Notes: a model not told the origin generated them from the sequence alone. Shown: positions 6,847 through 14,163, numbered from the stretch's first letter. The stretch is DNA of 38,389 bases from an uncultured Muribaculaceae bacterium (GCA_947625935.1 CANQQE010000030.1:1-38389); one strand, 5' to 3'. A program made the numbers and translations.

Positions 6847-7310
6847 GCTTCTACCTCCCGTCTGCCGCCATATACATTCAATGCCAATCTGTGAATTTTT
6901 TTATTTACATAATCCTCAAACATAGCGTTCTCGTTGTATATTTTCACCATCTGTAACAGCGTAATATATACGTCTGCCATTTCCTCTACAACGGCTCGCC
7001 TGTTCTCTTCGCTGCATTTGACAGCGTTTTTTTGCGCCCTGCGCTGTTTGAGAAGTGCCTTTGTTAATTCTGACATTTCCTCAATCATCATATCTGTTTG
7101 TGTATCGCGACCATATACACCGATAGCAACAAGTAATACGTCTGTATCTATGGGCGGTATGCTCATTTCCTCATATTCACGCAGTTTCGCCACTGCCGCC
7201 GCAACCGGCGCGCAGTTAAACACCGCCGCATCAATAGCTTCCTGCGCCATATGCGGAAAAGCCGCCGCGTCAATCGTTACTTTCCCGTTCGAGTATTTCT
7301 TAGTTATCAT
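6843..7310 (-). CDS. MazG-like NTP pyrophosphohydrolase
   Basis: A 155-residue all-helical protein of the MazG/dUTPase-like superfamily, which hydrolyses (d)NTPs to monophosphates or alters alarmone levels. The metal-binding motifs are EEMSE (residues 77-81) and EEMAD (109-113), the expected ExxE...ExxD arrangement on two helices. The first 60 residues are an N-terminal extension of unknown role. A GGAGG lies six bases before ATG 7310, and the gene is coupled to the deoxyribosyltransferase-like gene that follows. Phage MazG proteins are usually placed in nucleotide recycling or host shutoff; which one applies here cannot be read from sequence. Confidence 0.8.
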   Translation of the reverse strand: MITKKYSNGKVTIDAAAFPHMAQEAIDAAVFNCAPVAAAVAKLREYEEMSIPPIDTDVLLVAIGVYGRDTQTDMMIEEMSELTKALLKQRRAQKNAVKCSEENRRAVVEEMADVYITLLQMVKIYNENAMFEDYVNKKIHRLALNVYGGRREVEA

Positions 7311-7311
7311 G

Positions 7312-7629
7312 TTATCGCCTCCCGTACTTATTTCTGGACTTCGCGTATCTCGAAGCCGCTCCTAATTTAAATTTTCGTATATGACCTCTAAATATTAATT
7401 GCCTGTATGGCGGCGTATATGTATATCTATCGTACGAGAAATCATAATCTGATTTCCCGTCAGACCACATAGCATGGATATTTTGAAAATTTCCATCTTC
7501 TGTTATACGTGGTTTGCAGATATATATTTTGACATTCTTTGGATCACGAATTTTAGCTTTTACCGCTTCAATTAAGCAATTTGAAACATAATCGCCGGAA
7601 ATAATTTCCCACTTCGCACCATTCATCAT
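7312..7629 (-). CDS. Hypothetical phage protein
   Basis: A 105-residue protein that I do not recognise. It has a mixed alpha/beta start (VKIYICKPRITEDGNFQNIHAMW), an aromatic middle rich in Tyr (YDFSYDRYTYTPPYRQ), and a very basic tail (KFKLGAASRYAKSRNKYGRR) that could bind nucleic acid. GGAGGG lies five bases before the first ATG and eight before the second. It is followed after one base by the MazG gene, so it is in the same operon of accessory early genes. Confidence 0.65.
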   Translation of the reverse strand: MMNGAKWEIISGDYVSNCLIEAVKAKIRDPKNVKIYICKPRITEDGNFQNIHAMWSDGKSDYDFSYDRYTYTPPYRQLIFRGHIRKFKLGAASRYAKSRNKYGRR

Positions 7630-7651
7630 TCCGCCCTCCGTGATTTCTCTA

Positions 7652-7858
7652 TCAGCTTTTCGGCTGTTCTTTGACCTGTCGCAATGTAATCATAGTTGGA
7701 CAAAATTCAGCATCGCACGTAACCCGTCCGACTATTTTACATCCGTTGTTCCGGTGAAATTTTATCTGTTCGTCGTCATCCGCCGCCACAATCGGGTACA
7801 TATCGTTATTACCCGCCGTTTCGGGGTGACATATAATCACATATTTCTTATTAGCCAT
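7652..7858 (-). CDS. Hypothetical small phage protein
   Basis: A 68-residue protein starting MANKKYVIICHPETAG. The start at 7858 is set by GGAGG seven bases upstream; a longer frame from 7900 would run through that ribosome site and overlap the preceding gene. Two cysteines (VTCDAEFCP) may bind metal. No family recognised; the context is the early accessory operon between a DUF5131 protein and another unknown. Confidence 0.65.
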   Translation of the reverse strand: MANKKYVIICHPETAGNNDMYPIVAADDDEQIKFHRNNGCKIVGRVTCDAEFCPTMITLRQVKEQPKS

Positions 7859-7887
7859 TTTGCTACCTCCAACAATTTCGTATTCTT

Positions 7888-8655
7888 CTACTTGTCCCAC
7901 GGAAATTCCCTTCGCATATTTTCCTCGCCGACAATCGGAACGAGGCTGTCCTTCATAAACAACGGTATATTATGTCTGTCGCACAAATCAACAATATCGT
8001 CTATCCATTCCTTTTTAGGTGTAACCTTGCCTTTGCGGTTGCCTGTTTCTGCACCTATAATTATCCATTCCGGCAGGTGCCTTTCTTCTGACATAGCTCC
8101 AAACCGTTCGAGCATAGGTTCTATGGATAAAAACCAATGATATTTCTTATTCTCGAAATATGTATAATCCTCGTTCGGTCTTGTTACTGTTGTACCAAAC
8201 CAGAAGTTCTCCGCCCACGGCAATATACGGCGGTCGTCAAGGTCGATGTATCTGTTTGGGTTCTTTGTGAGGAATAAATATCTGTTCTGAGGCGCACACT
8301 TGCAAGCCACGAATACTTTCTCGATCCAACTGTCCGGCACCCAATCGCCGAATAAATCCGCCATACTGCACACGAATATGTTTCTCGGCTTTTTCCACCG
8401 TGTCGGTTCATCAAGGCGATAACGATGAAAAGTTGGTGTGAATTTGCCCGGATATGGATTTTTAACTTTATGCTTTACCTCATAGAGGGGAGTGCTTGTG
8501 TTTGCATTAGTCACCTTAACAATGTTTCCGTCTATTGTCGAAAAATCACCGAATCTACAAGCAATACGCCGCGCATAGCAATACTCGCATTCGTGATAAC
8601 ACCCTGTAACCGGATTCCATGTACTGTCGCACCATTCTATTTTTGTCTTGTTCAT
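7888..8655 (-). CDS. DUF5131 / phage Gp37-Gp68 family protein (radical-SAM-like)
   Basis: A 255-residue member of the family annotated as phage Gp37/Gp68 or DUF5131. It starts MNKTKIEWCDSTWNPVTGC and has a CxxxCxxC cluster (C19, C23, C26 in GCYHECEYCYARR), the form of a radical-SAM iron-sulfur site. Other family marks are FVCSMADLFGDWVP, LTKNP, and SIEPML followed by IIGAETGNRKG. The reaction is unknown; the family is often found in phages and near DNA or RNA modification genes. GGAGG lies before ATG 8655. Coding is certain, chemistry is inferred from the cysteine motif. Confidence 0.88.
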   Translation of the reverse strand: MNKTKIEWCDSTWNPVTGCYHECEYCYARRIACRFGDFSTIDGNIVKVTNANTSTPLYEVKHKVKNPYPGKFTPTFHRYRLDEPTRWKKPRNIFVCSMADLFGDWVPDSWIEKVFVACKCAPQNRYLFLTKNPNRYIDLDDRRILPWAENFWFGTTVTRPNEDYTYFENKKYHWFLSIEPMLERFGAMSEERHLPEWIIIGAETGNRKGKVTPKKEWIDDIVDLCDRHNIPLFMKDSLVPIVGEENMRREFPWDK

Positions 8656-8664
8656 ATTTACCTC

Positions 8665-9504
8665 CTACAATTTCCCCATAATAATCTCCTCTAACGCCTC
8701 ATGATCAATATCCGATTTATACAGCCCGCTGTCGCACTTATCCCGCAAATAATTCCGCGACGCGCCCTCCACCGCCGCAAGCGTCGTCCGACCGGCGTTA
8801 AAGTGGTTTTCCAGTATCCTTTTTATGTAACTCCACGTCCGCACATTATGGCTCACCGCTTCACTTATCGCCCACTCTATTACAGCGGGTTCGACTTTCT
8901 CACACCAAAACGCAAGATTATCCAATTCCATCGAAGTAATATAATTACGCGATATATTGTTCTGATAACAGTCTATCAGATCCTGCGGCACGTCGGCGGC
9001 TTCTGTTTCCTTTACTTTACTTTTATTTACTTTTCTTTTCTCTACTTTCCTTTGTTCGGAAATGTTTACATTTTCGCTTGAAATGTCAACATTTTCTTTA
9101 AAAATGTATACATTTTTATAATTTTGTTCGACCTGAACCAAGAGGTATTCGGCTTTGACTTCGACCTTCACACGGCGACTGACTGCCTCAAAATATCGTT
9201 TCTGAATCCCTCGCGATGTCAGAATTTGATATTTCTCGTAAAGATTTCTGTCAAAAATACCTCTTCTGATCGAAGCTTCAACTATTTCGGACACAACATT
9301 GTCACCCGGCTTGAAGCCCAAATTCTTGCCGAACAGCAATGCCACGTCCTTTGTCCATTCACAGTAGTAACCTTGCCCGCCGTAGATCCTCTGCAGGAGC
9401 TTAACGACTACCGCAAATCCCGTCAATCCGAACTCAGCTTCGATCAAGTCAAATTTATCGTCCAAGTGAACATCAAGCGGAAAGTATGTAATTCCACTGT
9501 TCAT
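8665..9504 (-). CDS. Replication initiator, DUF4373 + DnaD-like domains
   Basis: A 279-residue two-domain initiator. Residues 1-110 (MNSGITYFPLDVHLDDKFDLIEAEFGLTGFAVVVKLL) are the Lin1244/Lin1753-like DUF4373 winged-helix domain, and the C-terminal part (FWCEKVEPAVIEWAISEAVSHNVRTWSYIKRILENHFNAG) is the DnaD/DnaB-like domain that loads the replicative helicase. The linker (residues 125-180) is Lys/Glu-rich and is encoded by DNA with three evenly spaced palindromes (9060-9115), a probable origin inside the gene. AAGGAG precedes ATG 9504. No helicase or loader gene is nearby, so the phage should recruit the host helicase. Domain assignment is good; origin function is inferred. Confidence 0.88.
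   Translation of the reverse strand: MNSGITYFPLDVHLDDKFDLIEAEFGLTGFAVVVKLLQRIYGGQGYYCEWTKDVALLFGKNLGFKPGDNVVSEIVEASIRRGIFDRNLYEKYQILTSRGIQKRYFEAVSRRVKVEVKAEYLLVQVEQNYKNVYIFKENVDISSENVNISEQRKVEKRKVNKSKVKETEAADVPQDLIDCYQNNISRNYITSMELDNLAFWCEKVEPAVIEWAISEAVSHNVRTWSYIKRILENHFNAGRTTLAAVEGASRNYLRDKCDSGLYKSDIDHEALEEIIMGKL
9060..9115. repeat. Three palindromic iterons, probable replication origin
   Basis: AAATGT-nn-ACATTT occurs at 9060-9073, 9081-9094 and 9102-9115, each exactly 21 bp apart (two helical turns). The centre dinucleotides differ (TT, CA, AT) while the arms are perfect. The array is in the linker region of the replication initiator gene, next to a pyrimidine-rich, AT-rich tract (plus-strand view, 9003-9055). 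This mirrors phage origins placed inside the initiator gene, as in lambda O. Confidence 0.7.
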
Positions 9505-9514
9505 AGCTCACTCC

Positions 9515-9970
9515 TTAAAACGGCAAATCTTCTTCGCTGTAATCGTAGTCCTCGAAATCATCAAACTCCGAAGCCTGATCCGTCATACCGTCCTCCGTAT
9601 CGCTGTACCCTTCTTTATATCCATCCTCCTTATACGGCTTCGCCGTCTGCGTCTCCGCCTTGCTTCCGGTAAAATAAGCTTCGTCAACGACAACTTCATA
9701 ATTCGTATGCGTCACGCCGTCATTATCGACCCATTTATTCATCTGCAAGTTCCCGACAACCGCGATCATACTGCCCTTGCCGAAATACTTCGCAATAAAT
9801 TCGCCCGTCTGCCGCCAAGCGACGCAGTTTATAAAATCCGCCTGCTGCTGACCTTCCTTAGCGAACCGCCGATTTACCGCGATCGAAAACCGCGTACACG
9901 TAATTCCCGAAGCCGTCTGCCGAACCTCCGCGTCCCGCGTCAGCCGACCCATTAATATAACCTTGTTCAT
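9515..9970 (-). CDS. ssb: Single-stranded DNA-binding protein
   Basis: A 151-residue SSB. The OB fold begins MNKVILMGRLTRDAEVRQTASGITCTRFSIAVNRRF and continues FINCVAWRQTGEFIAKYFGKGSMIAVVGNLQ, which is diagnostic. A disordered acidic tail ends in EEDLPF, the standard SSB-Ct peptide that recruits host replication and repair proteins. AGGAGG lies before ATG 9970. It belongs with the initiator downstream and the ERF annealase upstream in the replication-recombination cluster. Confidence 0.96.
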   Translation of the reverse strand: MNKVILMGRLTRDAEVRQTASGITCTRFSIAVNRRFAKEGQQQADFINCVAWRQTGEFIAKYFGKGSMIAVVGNLQMNKWVDNDGVTHTNYEVVVDEAYFTGSKAETQTAKPYKEDGYKEGYSDTEDGMTDQASEFDDFEDYDYSEEDLPF

Positions 9971-9981
9971 AAAACTTCCTC

Positions 9982-10263
9982 CTATAAATAATTCTTCCCG
10001 AACACGTCCCGAAACTGCTCCGCGCTCCAGCCCTGTTCATTCATCGCCTTTTCCTGCCCGTATCTATGCAGATACGCCGCCACATCAGCGTTGCGGTGCG
10101 CCGAATACTCGCCGTTACGGTGACACCTGTCGCCGCATAAATACACCACAAGCCCGTATTTCTCCGACAGCTTACGATTAGCCCCACCGAAAATATGATG
10201 CCGCTCCAGCGGGTCGCCGTTGCCGTTCCGACCGCATAGGAAACACTCTCTTATTTCGCCCAT
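9982..10263 (-). CDS. HNH-like zinc-binding phage protein
   Basis: A 93-residue protein with CFLCG near the N-terminus, DPLERHHIFGGANRKLSEKYG, then YLCGDRCHRNGEYSAH. The paired Cys sites, the His-His and the later CH fit a small HNH/treble-clef nuclease fold of the sort found between ERF/NinB and SSB genes. In such sets it may process recombination intermediates. The start overlaps the end of the NinB-like gene by 13 bases. The catalytic pattern is plausible but not complete enough to claim activity. Confidence 0.7.
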   Translation of the reverse strand: MGEIRECFLCGRNGNGDPLERHHIFGGANRKLSEKYGLVVYLCGDRCHRNGEYSAHRNADVAAYLHRYGQEKAMNEQGWSAEQFRDVFGKNYL

Positions 10264-10751
10264 TCCTCTTTCATCACCGCTAACTCTGCCGGTGTCATTG
10301 TCTCAATACCAAGCGCCTTACAATCCTGTACAATATTATCGATAAGCCGCGACATCTGCTTCGTGTCGTACACCGATGAACCGTAATAAAGCGTTACATT
10401 CGTACAGCCGGGGATTTTGCTCTTACTCCGCTCGGCTTGCCAACCCTCGCCGTTGTGCTCCCAGCCCCTGCAAATTTTATCGACCGCGCTGTTCTTTACG
10501 CACACCGTCTCGCTGTTGCCGCCGATTTCGCGTACCGCGCTCCGATAGATTTCGGATTTCTTCAATCTCGTTTCCTCCGCGAGCCTGTCAATCAGCACCC
10601 AGCAATAAGCATTCGCGTCGAGCGACCGCTTTTTATGATACTGCTTAACACTGATAACATACTGCCTGTTATCCGTGATCCCCGCGATAAAGGACGACAG
10701 CCACGCCACCGCCTTTATCGCGTCGCCTCGGTTGAATATACACTGCTTCAT
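10251..10751 (-). CDS. NinB-like recombination protein
   Basis: A 166-residue protein recognised by QYHKKRSLDANAYCWVLIDRLAEE (residues 37-60), the hallmark of NinB/Orf-type phage recombination mediators, followed by the conserved SEIYRSAVREIGG and a C-terminal IDNIVQDCKALGIETMTPAELAVMKEEW. Such proteins bind single-stranded DNA and SSB to help annealases load. It overlaps the ERF gene (ATGA) and is translated with it. The family is clear; the mechanism is from lambda Orf. Confidence 0.8.
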   Translation of the reverse strand: MKQCIFNRGDAIKAVAWLSSFIAGITDNRQYVISVKQYHKKRSLDANAYCWVLIDRLAEETRLKKSEIYRSAVREIGGNSETVCVKNSAVDKICRGWEHNGEGWQAERSKSKIPGCTNVTLYYGSSVYDTKQMSRLIDNIVQDCKALGIETMTPAELAVMKEEWAK

Positions 10752-11383
10752 GCCGCGTTCTCCAAATAATTTTTAAGCGTATTGATTGAAACATCTAACT
10801 GCTTATCGTTTAACTTAGATAAATCGTCCGTTTTCCACTTTTTCTTTATCCAGTCCATAAACGACGCGCCGTTGTCGTCGAGCCCGCTCATCATGTCTAC
10901 AAGCTGTGTGACCTTTTCCATGTTTGCACCACCTGAATTTTGCGCTTTCGGCTTCGGCTGCGCGGGCTCCGGAGCATCGTCCTTGCCGTGCTTATTCGCC
11001 GCGTCGGGATCTTTATTATCGTCCAGCAACAGCAGTCCCGCCAGCGCATATTTCCGCGCATAACTGCTCGCCGCTCCCGTAATCTGCGCTCCGTCCATGC
11101 CCTTCTTGCTGTCCTCCTCGCGCGCATACGCCGTCACTTCCACAACCTCGTTAGTTTCGCAGTCCGCAAACTTAGCCGTAGCCATTATGTAATATCTGTC
11201 GCCAACCTGCTTTATGTCGTCGCGGATTATAATCGAGCTGTCATACTTCGCCAGTATCGGCTTGACCGCCTCCAATATGCTCTCACAGCTCCTGTAGTGA
11301 TACTTTCCGAACGCATTATACGCGTCCTTTGTAGCCTTGACCTCGCTCTGCACCGCCGCAAGCTTTTTGAATATGTTTCCCAT
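10748..11383 (-). CDS. erf: ERF-family single-strand annealing protein
   Basis: A 211-residue annealase. The core FKKLAAVQSEVKATKDAYNAFGKYHYRSCESILEAVKPILAKYDSSI and later DGAQITGAASSYARKYALAGLLLLDD (residues 95-120) are strong ERF signatures. The tail (from residue 122) is Asp/Pro/Lys-rich, then a short helical domain (MDWIKKKWKTDDLSKLNDKQLDVSINTLKNYLENAA). ERF rings pair complementary single strands, circularising or recombining phage DNA. It is followed by NinB-like, HNH and SSB genes; no phage exonuclease is seen nearby. Confidence 0.93.
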   Translation of the reverse strand: MGNIFKKLAAVQSEVKATKDAYNAFGKYHYRSCESILEAVKPILAKYDSSIIIRDDIKQVGDRYYIMATAKFADCETNEVVEVTAYAREEDSKKGMDGAQITGAASSYARKYALAGLLLLDDNKDPDAANKHGKDDAPEPAQPKPKAQNSGGANMEKVTQLVDMMSGLDDNGASFMDWIKKKWKTDDLSKLNDKQLDVSINTLKNYLENAA

Positions 11384-11397
11384 GATCTATCCCTCCG

Positions 11398-11874
11398 TCA
11401 TTTAATACTAATATTAACCCGCTCAACCGTCGCCGCGTAATTCACTCCGCCCGCGTCGGCAATCGCCGCCTTGATCGCCGTCTTGTTCGGCTCCGGCTCC
11501 TTAAACGTCAGCAGTTCAGGCGCGTTTTCTTTCGCCCAGCCGACAAACTCCGGCTCTATCTCTATCGCAGTCGATTTGCGGTACGAAATAGCCGTTTTCG
11601 CCGTCTTGAATTTCTCGCCGTTAAGTAACTCGCCCAAGTAGCTTTTAAGCCTCTCCGCCTTATTCTCGCAAGCCCTGCGCCGCTCTCCGAGCGCTCTCTC
11701 CTCCTCGCGGATAGCCTTACCCTCGGCGATCAATTCCTTATACCAGAGCGCCATATTTTCGATTTTCGTTTCCCTCTGCATTTGAAGCTCCGCAAACGCT
11801 TCAAAATCAGAAATCTCGCCCGTTTCCTCATCTATCAGCGACAATATCGCCGCGTCAATATCATAAATTTTCAT
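11398..11874 (-). CDS. Siphovirus Gp157 family protein
   Basis: A 158-residue helical protein. It starts MKIYDIDAAILSLIDEETGEI, has the middle IENMALWYKELIAEGKAIREEERALGERRRACENKAERLKSYL and ends VGWAKENAPELL...ERVNISIK, which matches the Gp157 family of Gram-positive siphoviruses (once linked to phage resistance in Streptococcus thermophilus). ATG 11874 is set by AGGAGG eight bases upstream; the longer frame to 12024 has no ribosome site. The ATG and ribosome site overlap the promoter of a plus-strand small RNA candidate (11874-11902), so the two transcripts may interfere. Confidence 0.9.
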   Translation of the reverse strand: MKIYDIDAAILSLIDEETGEISDFEAFAELQMQRETKIENMALWYKELIAEGKAIREEERALGERRRACENKAERLKSYLGELLNGEKFKTAKTAISYRKSTAIEIEPEFVGWAKENAPELLTFKEPEPNKTAIKAAIADAGGVNYAATVERVNISIK

Positions 11875-11902
11875 TGACTTTTCCTCCTTTTTGTGGTATA
11901 AT
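11874..11902 (+). promoter_or_regulatory. Promoter of counter-oriented small RNA 1
   Basis: TTGACT (11874-11879), 17 bases, TATAAT (11897-11902) with TGG just before the -10. It points against the surrounding minus-strand operon and overlaps the start codon and ribosome site of the Gp157 gene. Confidence 0.75.
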
Positions 11903-11908
11903 AACAAT

Positions 11909-11970
11909 ATAATTGATTTTGCAAGTGTAATCTTGCTGCGGAGGGCTTTAACCACCCTCCGCTTTTTATT
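11909..11970 (+). ncRNA. Candidate small RNA 1 (about 62 nt) with intrinsic terminator
   Basis: From the predicted start near 11909 the RNA has a small hairpin GCAAG/CTTGC (11921-11936) and then a strong terminator GCGGAGGG/CCCTCCGC (11938-11945 with 11955-11962) followed by TTTTTATT. There is no ribosome site plus start codon. The terminator works only in the plus direction, because the minus side has no T run. It fills the whole gap between two minus-strand genes. Confidence 0.6.
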
Positions 11971-12670
11971 ACTCCACAACAATAATGTATCCCTCGGATT
12001 TGAATATTTCGCGCAAATACTCACCTATGCTGTGCATCGCGTCCAATTTCCACTTGCCACCGTCAGCTTCAAACAACGCCGCCGAGCCCTTGCGGATCCT
12101 TATAAGAAAATCACTTTCCGGCTGTTCTACTTCAATAAATGTTCTGTACGGCTTGAGCTTTACGATAGGCTTTACGTCCGTCGCTCCTACCAACTGAATA
12201 CCCGCGCTAACATTGACGTTCTGAGTTATGCCGTCGTCTGTGGTTGTAACGTTCTCGCTGTCGGTAATGTTGCCGAGCAGTTGAATAAGCCTTTCCCTGT
12301 CCTCGGTCGGCATGAATTTTGATTTTAATGCGATAATTAATTCCTCTATGCTATACCAATATCCGAAATTAAATATCGGTATGTTCGCCACCGCTCTAAA
12401 CGGATTTTCCCTCTGTGTATCATCTCTCAGCGTACCAAACGCATCAACCTCCGTCGGACTTGTCACTCTCACATACATCGGCAGGCTATAATAATTCTTC
12501 TCGTTTGAAACCATCGTCGCAAAGCCGCTCAATGTACACACGCTCAGATTTTCCGCAACCGGAGCGTTAAGCCTATATAACGGCGTTTTTGAAAATGTAC
12601 CCTCCGAGGCTTCAACTACCTCCGGACTTGCCATTTCTTCAATTTTTTCGATAAAACTTCTGTCAATCAT
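11969..12670 (-). CDS. Conserved phage protein of unknown function (recombination-module neighbour)
   Basis: A 233-residue acidic protein starting MIDRSFIEKIEEMASPEVVEASEG. I know this type from Clostridia and Bacilli phages next to Gp157/ERF genes, but no function has been assigned. Its middle carries LLGNITDSENVTTTDDGITQNVNVSAGIQ and its end KLKPYRTFIEVEQPESDFLIRIR, a beta-rich region. No membrane segment or catalytic motif is visible. AAGGAG precedes ATG 12670, and it lies 18 bases after the gene before it in the same operon. Confidence 0.75.
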   Translation of the reverse strand: MIDRSFIEKIEEMASPEVVEASEGTFSKTPLYRLNAPVAENLSVCTLSGFATMVSNEKNYYSLPMYVRVTSPTEVDAFGTLRDDTQRENPFRAVANIPIFNFGYWYSIEELIIALKSKFMPTEDRERLIQLLGNITDSENVTTTDDGITQNVNVSAGIQLVGATDVKPIVKLKPYRTFIEVEQPESDFLIRIRKGSAALFEADGGKWKLDAMHSIGEYLREIFKSEGYIIVVE

Positions 12671-12688
12671 AATATGTACTCCTTTCTT

Positions 12689-13060
12689 TTAAGCTGTTTT
12701 TACAATCTGAATTACCTTCGGGCGCGCCTGCTCTGTACCGTCGATCGCGAGCTGACCGGGTACCTGCGGCACCATCTCTACAAGAGCTGCATTTCCTCTG
12801 TCTTTGGTAAGATACAATGCAGTTTCAATGTTGTTCGTCGGTACGAGCGTCGGCTTTACCTGAGTTGACATCTGAATGCTTTTGCGCTCCGCGTCCGGCT
12901 TGAATGAAATCGTAAGCTGCAGTTTTCTTACAGCGTCCGGCTTAGTGTTCGGATCGCTTATGTTGTCAACCACCTTCGCCAGCTCATACGCCAACCTCTC
13001 TCCAATTGCGCCGCTTGCCACTTCAAGCAAATTAGCATTTTCTAAATTCACATTGTTCAT
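12689..13060 (-). CDS. Phage protein annotated as 'replication terminator protein' family
   Basis: A 123-residue protein: MNNVNLENANLLEVASGAIGERLAYELAKVVDNISDPNTKPDAVRKLQLTISF... It matches the small family in Firmicutes phages usually named replication terminator protein, with the core pattern GALxERxxxELxKVxxNIxDPNTxxxxxRKlxxxxxF and later QVKPTLVPTNNIETALYL. The name has weak experimental basis, so the function should be seen as unknown. A GGGAG ribosome site precedes ATG 13060. Upstream is the gap with small RNA 2. Confidence 0.7.
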   Translation of the reverse strand: MNNVNLENANLLEVASGAIGERLAYELAKVVDNISDPNTKPDAVRKLQLTISFKPDAERKSIQMSTQVKPTLVPTNNIETALYLTKDRGNAALVEMVPQVPGQLAIDGTEQARPKVIQIVKTA

Positions 13061-13080
13061 AAAAATATTTCTCCCTTCTC

Positions 13081-13109
13081 TTGATTTTTATTGAATTTTA
13101 TGTTATAAT
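13081..13109 (+). promoter_or_regulatory. Promoter of counter-oriented small RNA 2
   Basis: TTGATT (13081-13086), 17 bases, TATAAT (13104-13109), with TGT just before the -10 (extended). It faces against the minus-strand operon. Confidence 0.75.
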
Positions 13110-13115
13110 AGAGGT

Positions 13116-13180
13116 ACAGAAATGTCAGAAACAATCTGTACCACTGACCGTCTGAGCCGCAATCTCAGCGGTCATTTTTT
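13116..13180 (+). ncRNA. Candidate small RNA 2 (about 65 nt) with intrinsic terminator
   Basis: The RNA would form a first hairpin GGTACAGA/TCTGTACC (about 13113-13142) and then a terminator made of TGACCG/CGGTCA plus CTGAG/CTCAG with one bulged T (13145-13174), followed by TTTTTT (13175-13180). An ATG at 13122 opens a frame, but it runs through the terminator with no stop, so I regard the RNA as non-coding. Confidence 0.6.
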
Positions 13181-13475
13181 ATCCCACATCCTTCATCAAC
13201 TCCGAAATCCTAACCTTACCCATGCCCTTGACATTTACAATGCCCGCATTCTTCGCCTTCTCCAGCTTGCGGTTCTGCGCTTCCAAATACCACACCTGCC
13301 GTACGAGCCGCGCCTGAAAAGCCGCATCATTCTCCGCGAGCTCCTTCGCCCGCCGCTCCGCGTGTATTTTCCACCGCCGCTTGATCCTCTTATGCCGCTC
13401 CCACAGCACCATGCCGACCAAACAAGCCCCCGCATAAGCCGCCGCCACCGCACATAATGTAAACACTTCTAACAT
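13179..13475 (-). CDS. Small single-pass membrane protein
   Basis: A 98-residue protein starting at ATG 13475, which has AAGGA nine bases upstream; a GTG at 13496 is the alternative. Residues 2-25 (LEVFTLCAVAAAYAGACLVGMVLW) are one membrane-spanning helix, followed by a strongly basic, helical, probably coiled-coil cytoplasmic part (ERHKRIKRRWKIHAERRAKELAEND). The end, GKVRISELMKD, is soluble. No family recognised. Small membrane proteins in early operons may act in exclusion or host takeover, but nothing here shows which. Confidence 0.65.
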   Translation of the reverse strand: MLEVFTLCAVAAAYAGACLVGMVLWERHKRIKRRWKIHAERRAKELAENDAAFQARLVRQVWYLEAQNRKLEKAKNAGIVNVKGMGKVRISELMKDVG

Positions 13476-13496
13476 AATTTCATATCCTTCTATCAC

Positions 13497-13793
13497 CTAT
13501 GCCACAGGCATCAGCCCGAGCTTCCTAAGCTTCTCCCGCCGCTTTTCTAATTTAACAACATCAATTCCCCACACGTCATACGCCGTTTCGGCATCTACCG
13601 TGTATAGCTGCGAAGTCCTAACCCCAAGTTCAATCTGCTTTTCCAGAACCGCGCCTTTGTATCGGCTTACAGTCGAGTCCGCTATATCTCCGAACAGCTC
13701 CTTTATATCGGAGTTCGTAAGCTCCGTCTTGCTGTAATAAATCCTCAGCGCCGTGTCAATATCCTTTATAGGCTTAACCTTAATATCAATCAT
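13497..13793 (-). CDS. Small helical, possibly DNA-binding phage protein
   Basis: A 98-residue protein: MIDIKVKPIKDIDTALRIYYSKTELTNSDIKELFGDIADSTVSRYKG. The segment LTNSDIKELFGDIADSTVSRYKGAV (residues 25-49) reads as a helix-turn-helix, and the tail KLEKRREKLRKLG is basic. I recognise it as a recurring early-phage protein without a known role. GGAGGTGA precedes ATG 13793, immediately after the repeated junction sequence at 13808-13818. Confidence 0.7.
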   Translation of the reverse strand: MIDIKVKPIKDIDTALRIYYSKTELTNSDIKELFGDIADSTVSRYKGAVLEKQIELGVRTSQLYTVDAETAYDVWGIDVVKLEKRREKLRKLGLMPVA

Positions 13794-13807
13794 CGTCTCT
13801 CACCTCC

Positions 13808-13818
13808 CTACGCCGCGT
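13808..13818 (-). repeat. Junction repeat copy A (ACGCGGCGTAG)
   Basis: Minus-strand ACGCGGCGTAG followed by GGAGGTGAG and the start of the 13793 gene. In frame the sequence before it reads ICKRLFAADAA-stop, the look of a lost gene's C-terminus. Copies B-D lie at 14297, 15261 and 15560. Confidence 0.7.
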
Positions 13819-13835
13819 CCGCCGCGAACAGCCGC

Positions 13836-13888
13836 TTGCAAATTTTATTACCCTATGCTATAATCACCGTAGAAAGGTGGTGATTATA
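13836..13888 (+). promoter_or_regulatory. Promoter with dyad TATAATCACC-N10-GGTGATTATA (copy 1)
   Basis: TTGCAA (13836-13841), 17 bases, TATAAT (13859-13864) with an extended TGC. The -10 box is part of a perfect 10-bp inverted repeat: TATAATCACC (13859-13868) and GGTGATTATA (13879-13888). The right arm contains the ribosome site and touches the ATG at 13888. The left arm lies mostly upstream of the transcription start, so it is better read as a DNA operator than as an RNA hairpin. Confidence 0.7.
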
Positions 13889-14163
13889 TGCCGGACTATC
13901 CCGAATTCAAATATTCCTATCGGAAAAGGCGCTGTTACAGGAAAGCAGTGTATGTTGACTGCACATCAACATATCAATACATTCCCGAAAAGAATATGTA
14001 TCGCCTAATAAAACAAACCTGCAGCCGTAACATGACGGGAGTCGGTCGTGCTTATTGCTCCGGTCGGTCGCACGGCGGTCTTTGCGAACTCTTAACCGTC
14101 ACTCCGATTGAAGTTCCGCCAGACGCTTCAGACTTTGAGCCACAATCTCATCTGTCAGAGTAA
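13888..14163 (+). CDS. Small basic Cys-containing protein, plus-strand gene in the early region
   Basis: A 91-residue protein (MPDYPEFKYSYRKRRCYRKAVYVDC...). It has five cysteines and many Arg/Lys/Tyr in the first two thirds and an acidic tail (EVPPDASDFEPQSHLSE). I do not recognise it. Expression signals are excellent: a near-consensus promoter and GGTGGTGAT just before the ATG, all within a dyad shared with the gene at 15880. Its 3' end overlaps the convergent minus-strand gene 14099-14278 by 65 bases, so the two mRNAs are antisense to each other there. It may be expressed in the lysogen, since it points the same way as the repressor. Confidence 0.6.
   Translation: MPDYPEFKYSYRKRRCYRKAVYVDCTSTYQYIPEKNMYRLIKQTCSRNMTGVGRAYCSGRSHGGLCELLTVTPIEVPPDASDFEPQSHLSE

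Noticed and set aside
13122-13457. Plus-strand frame starting in small RNA 2
   Set aside because: A strong terminator interrupts it after about 18 codons and it runs antisense through a minus-strand membrane protein gene.
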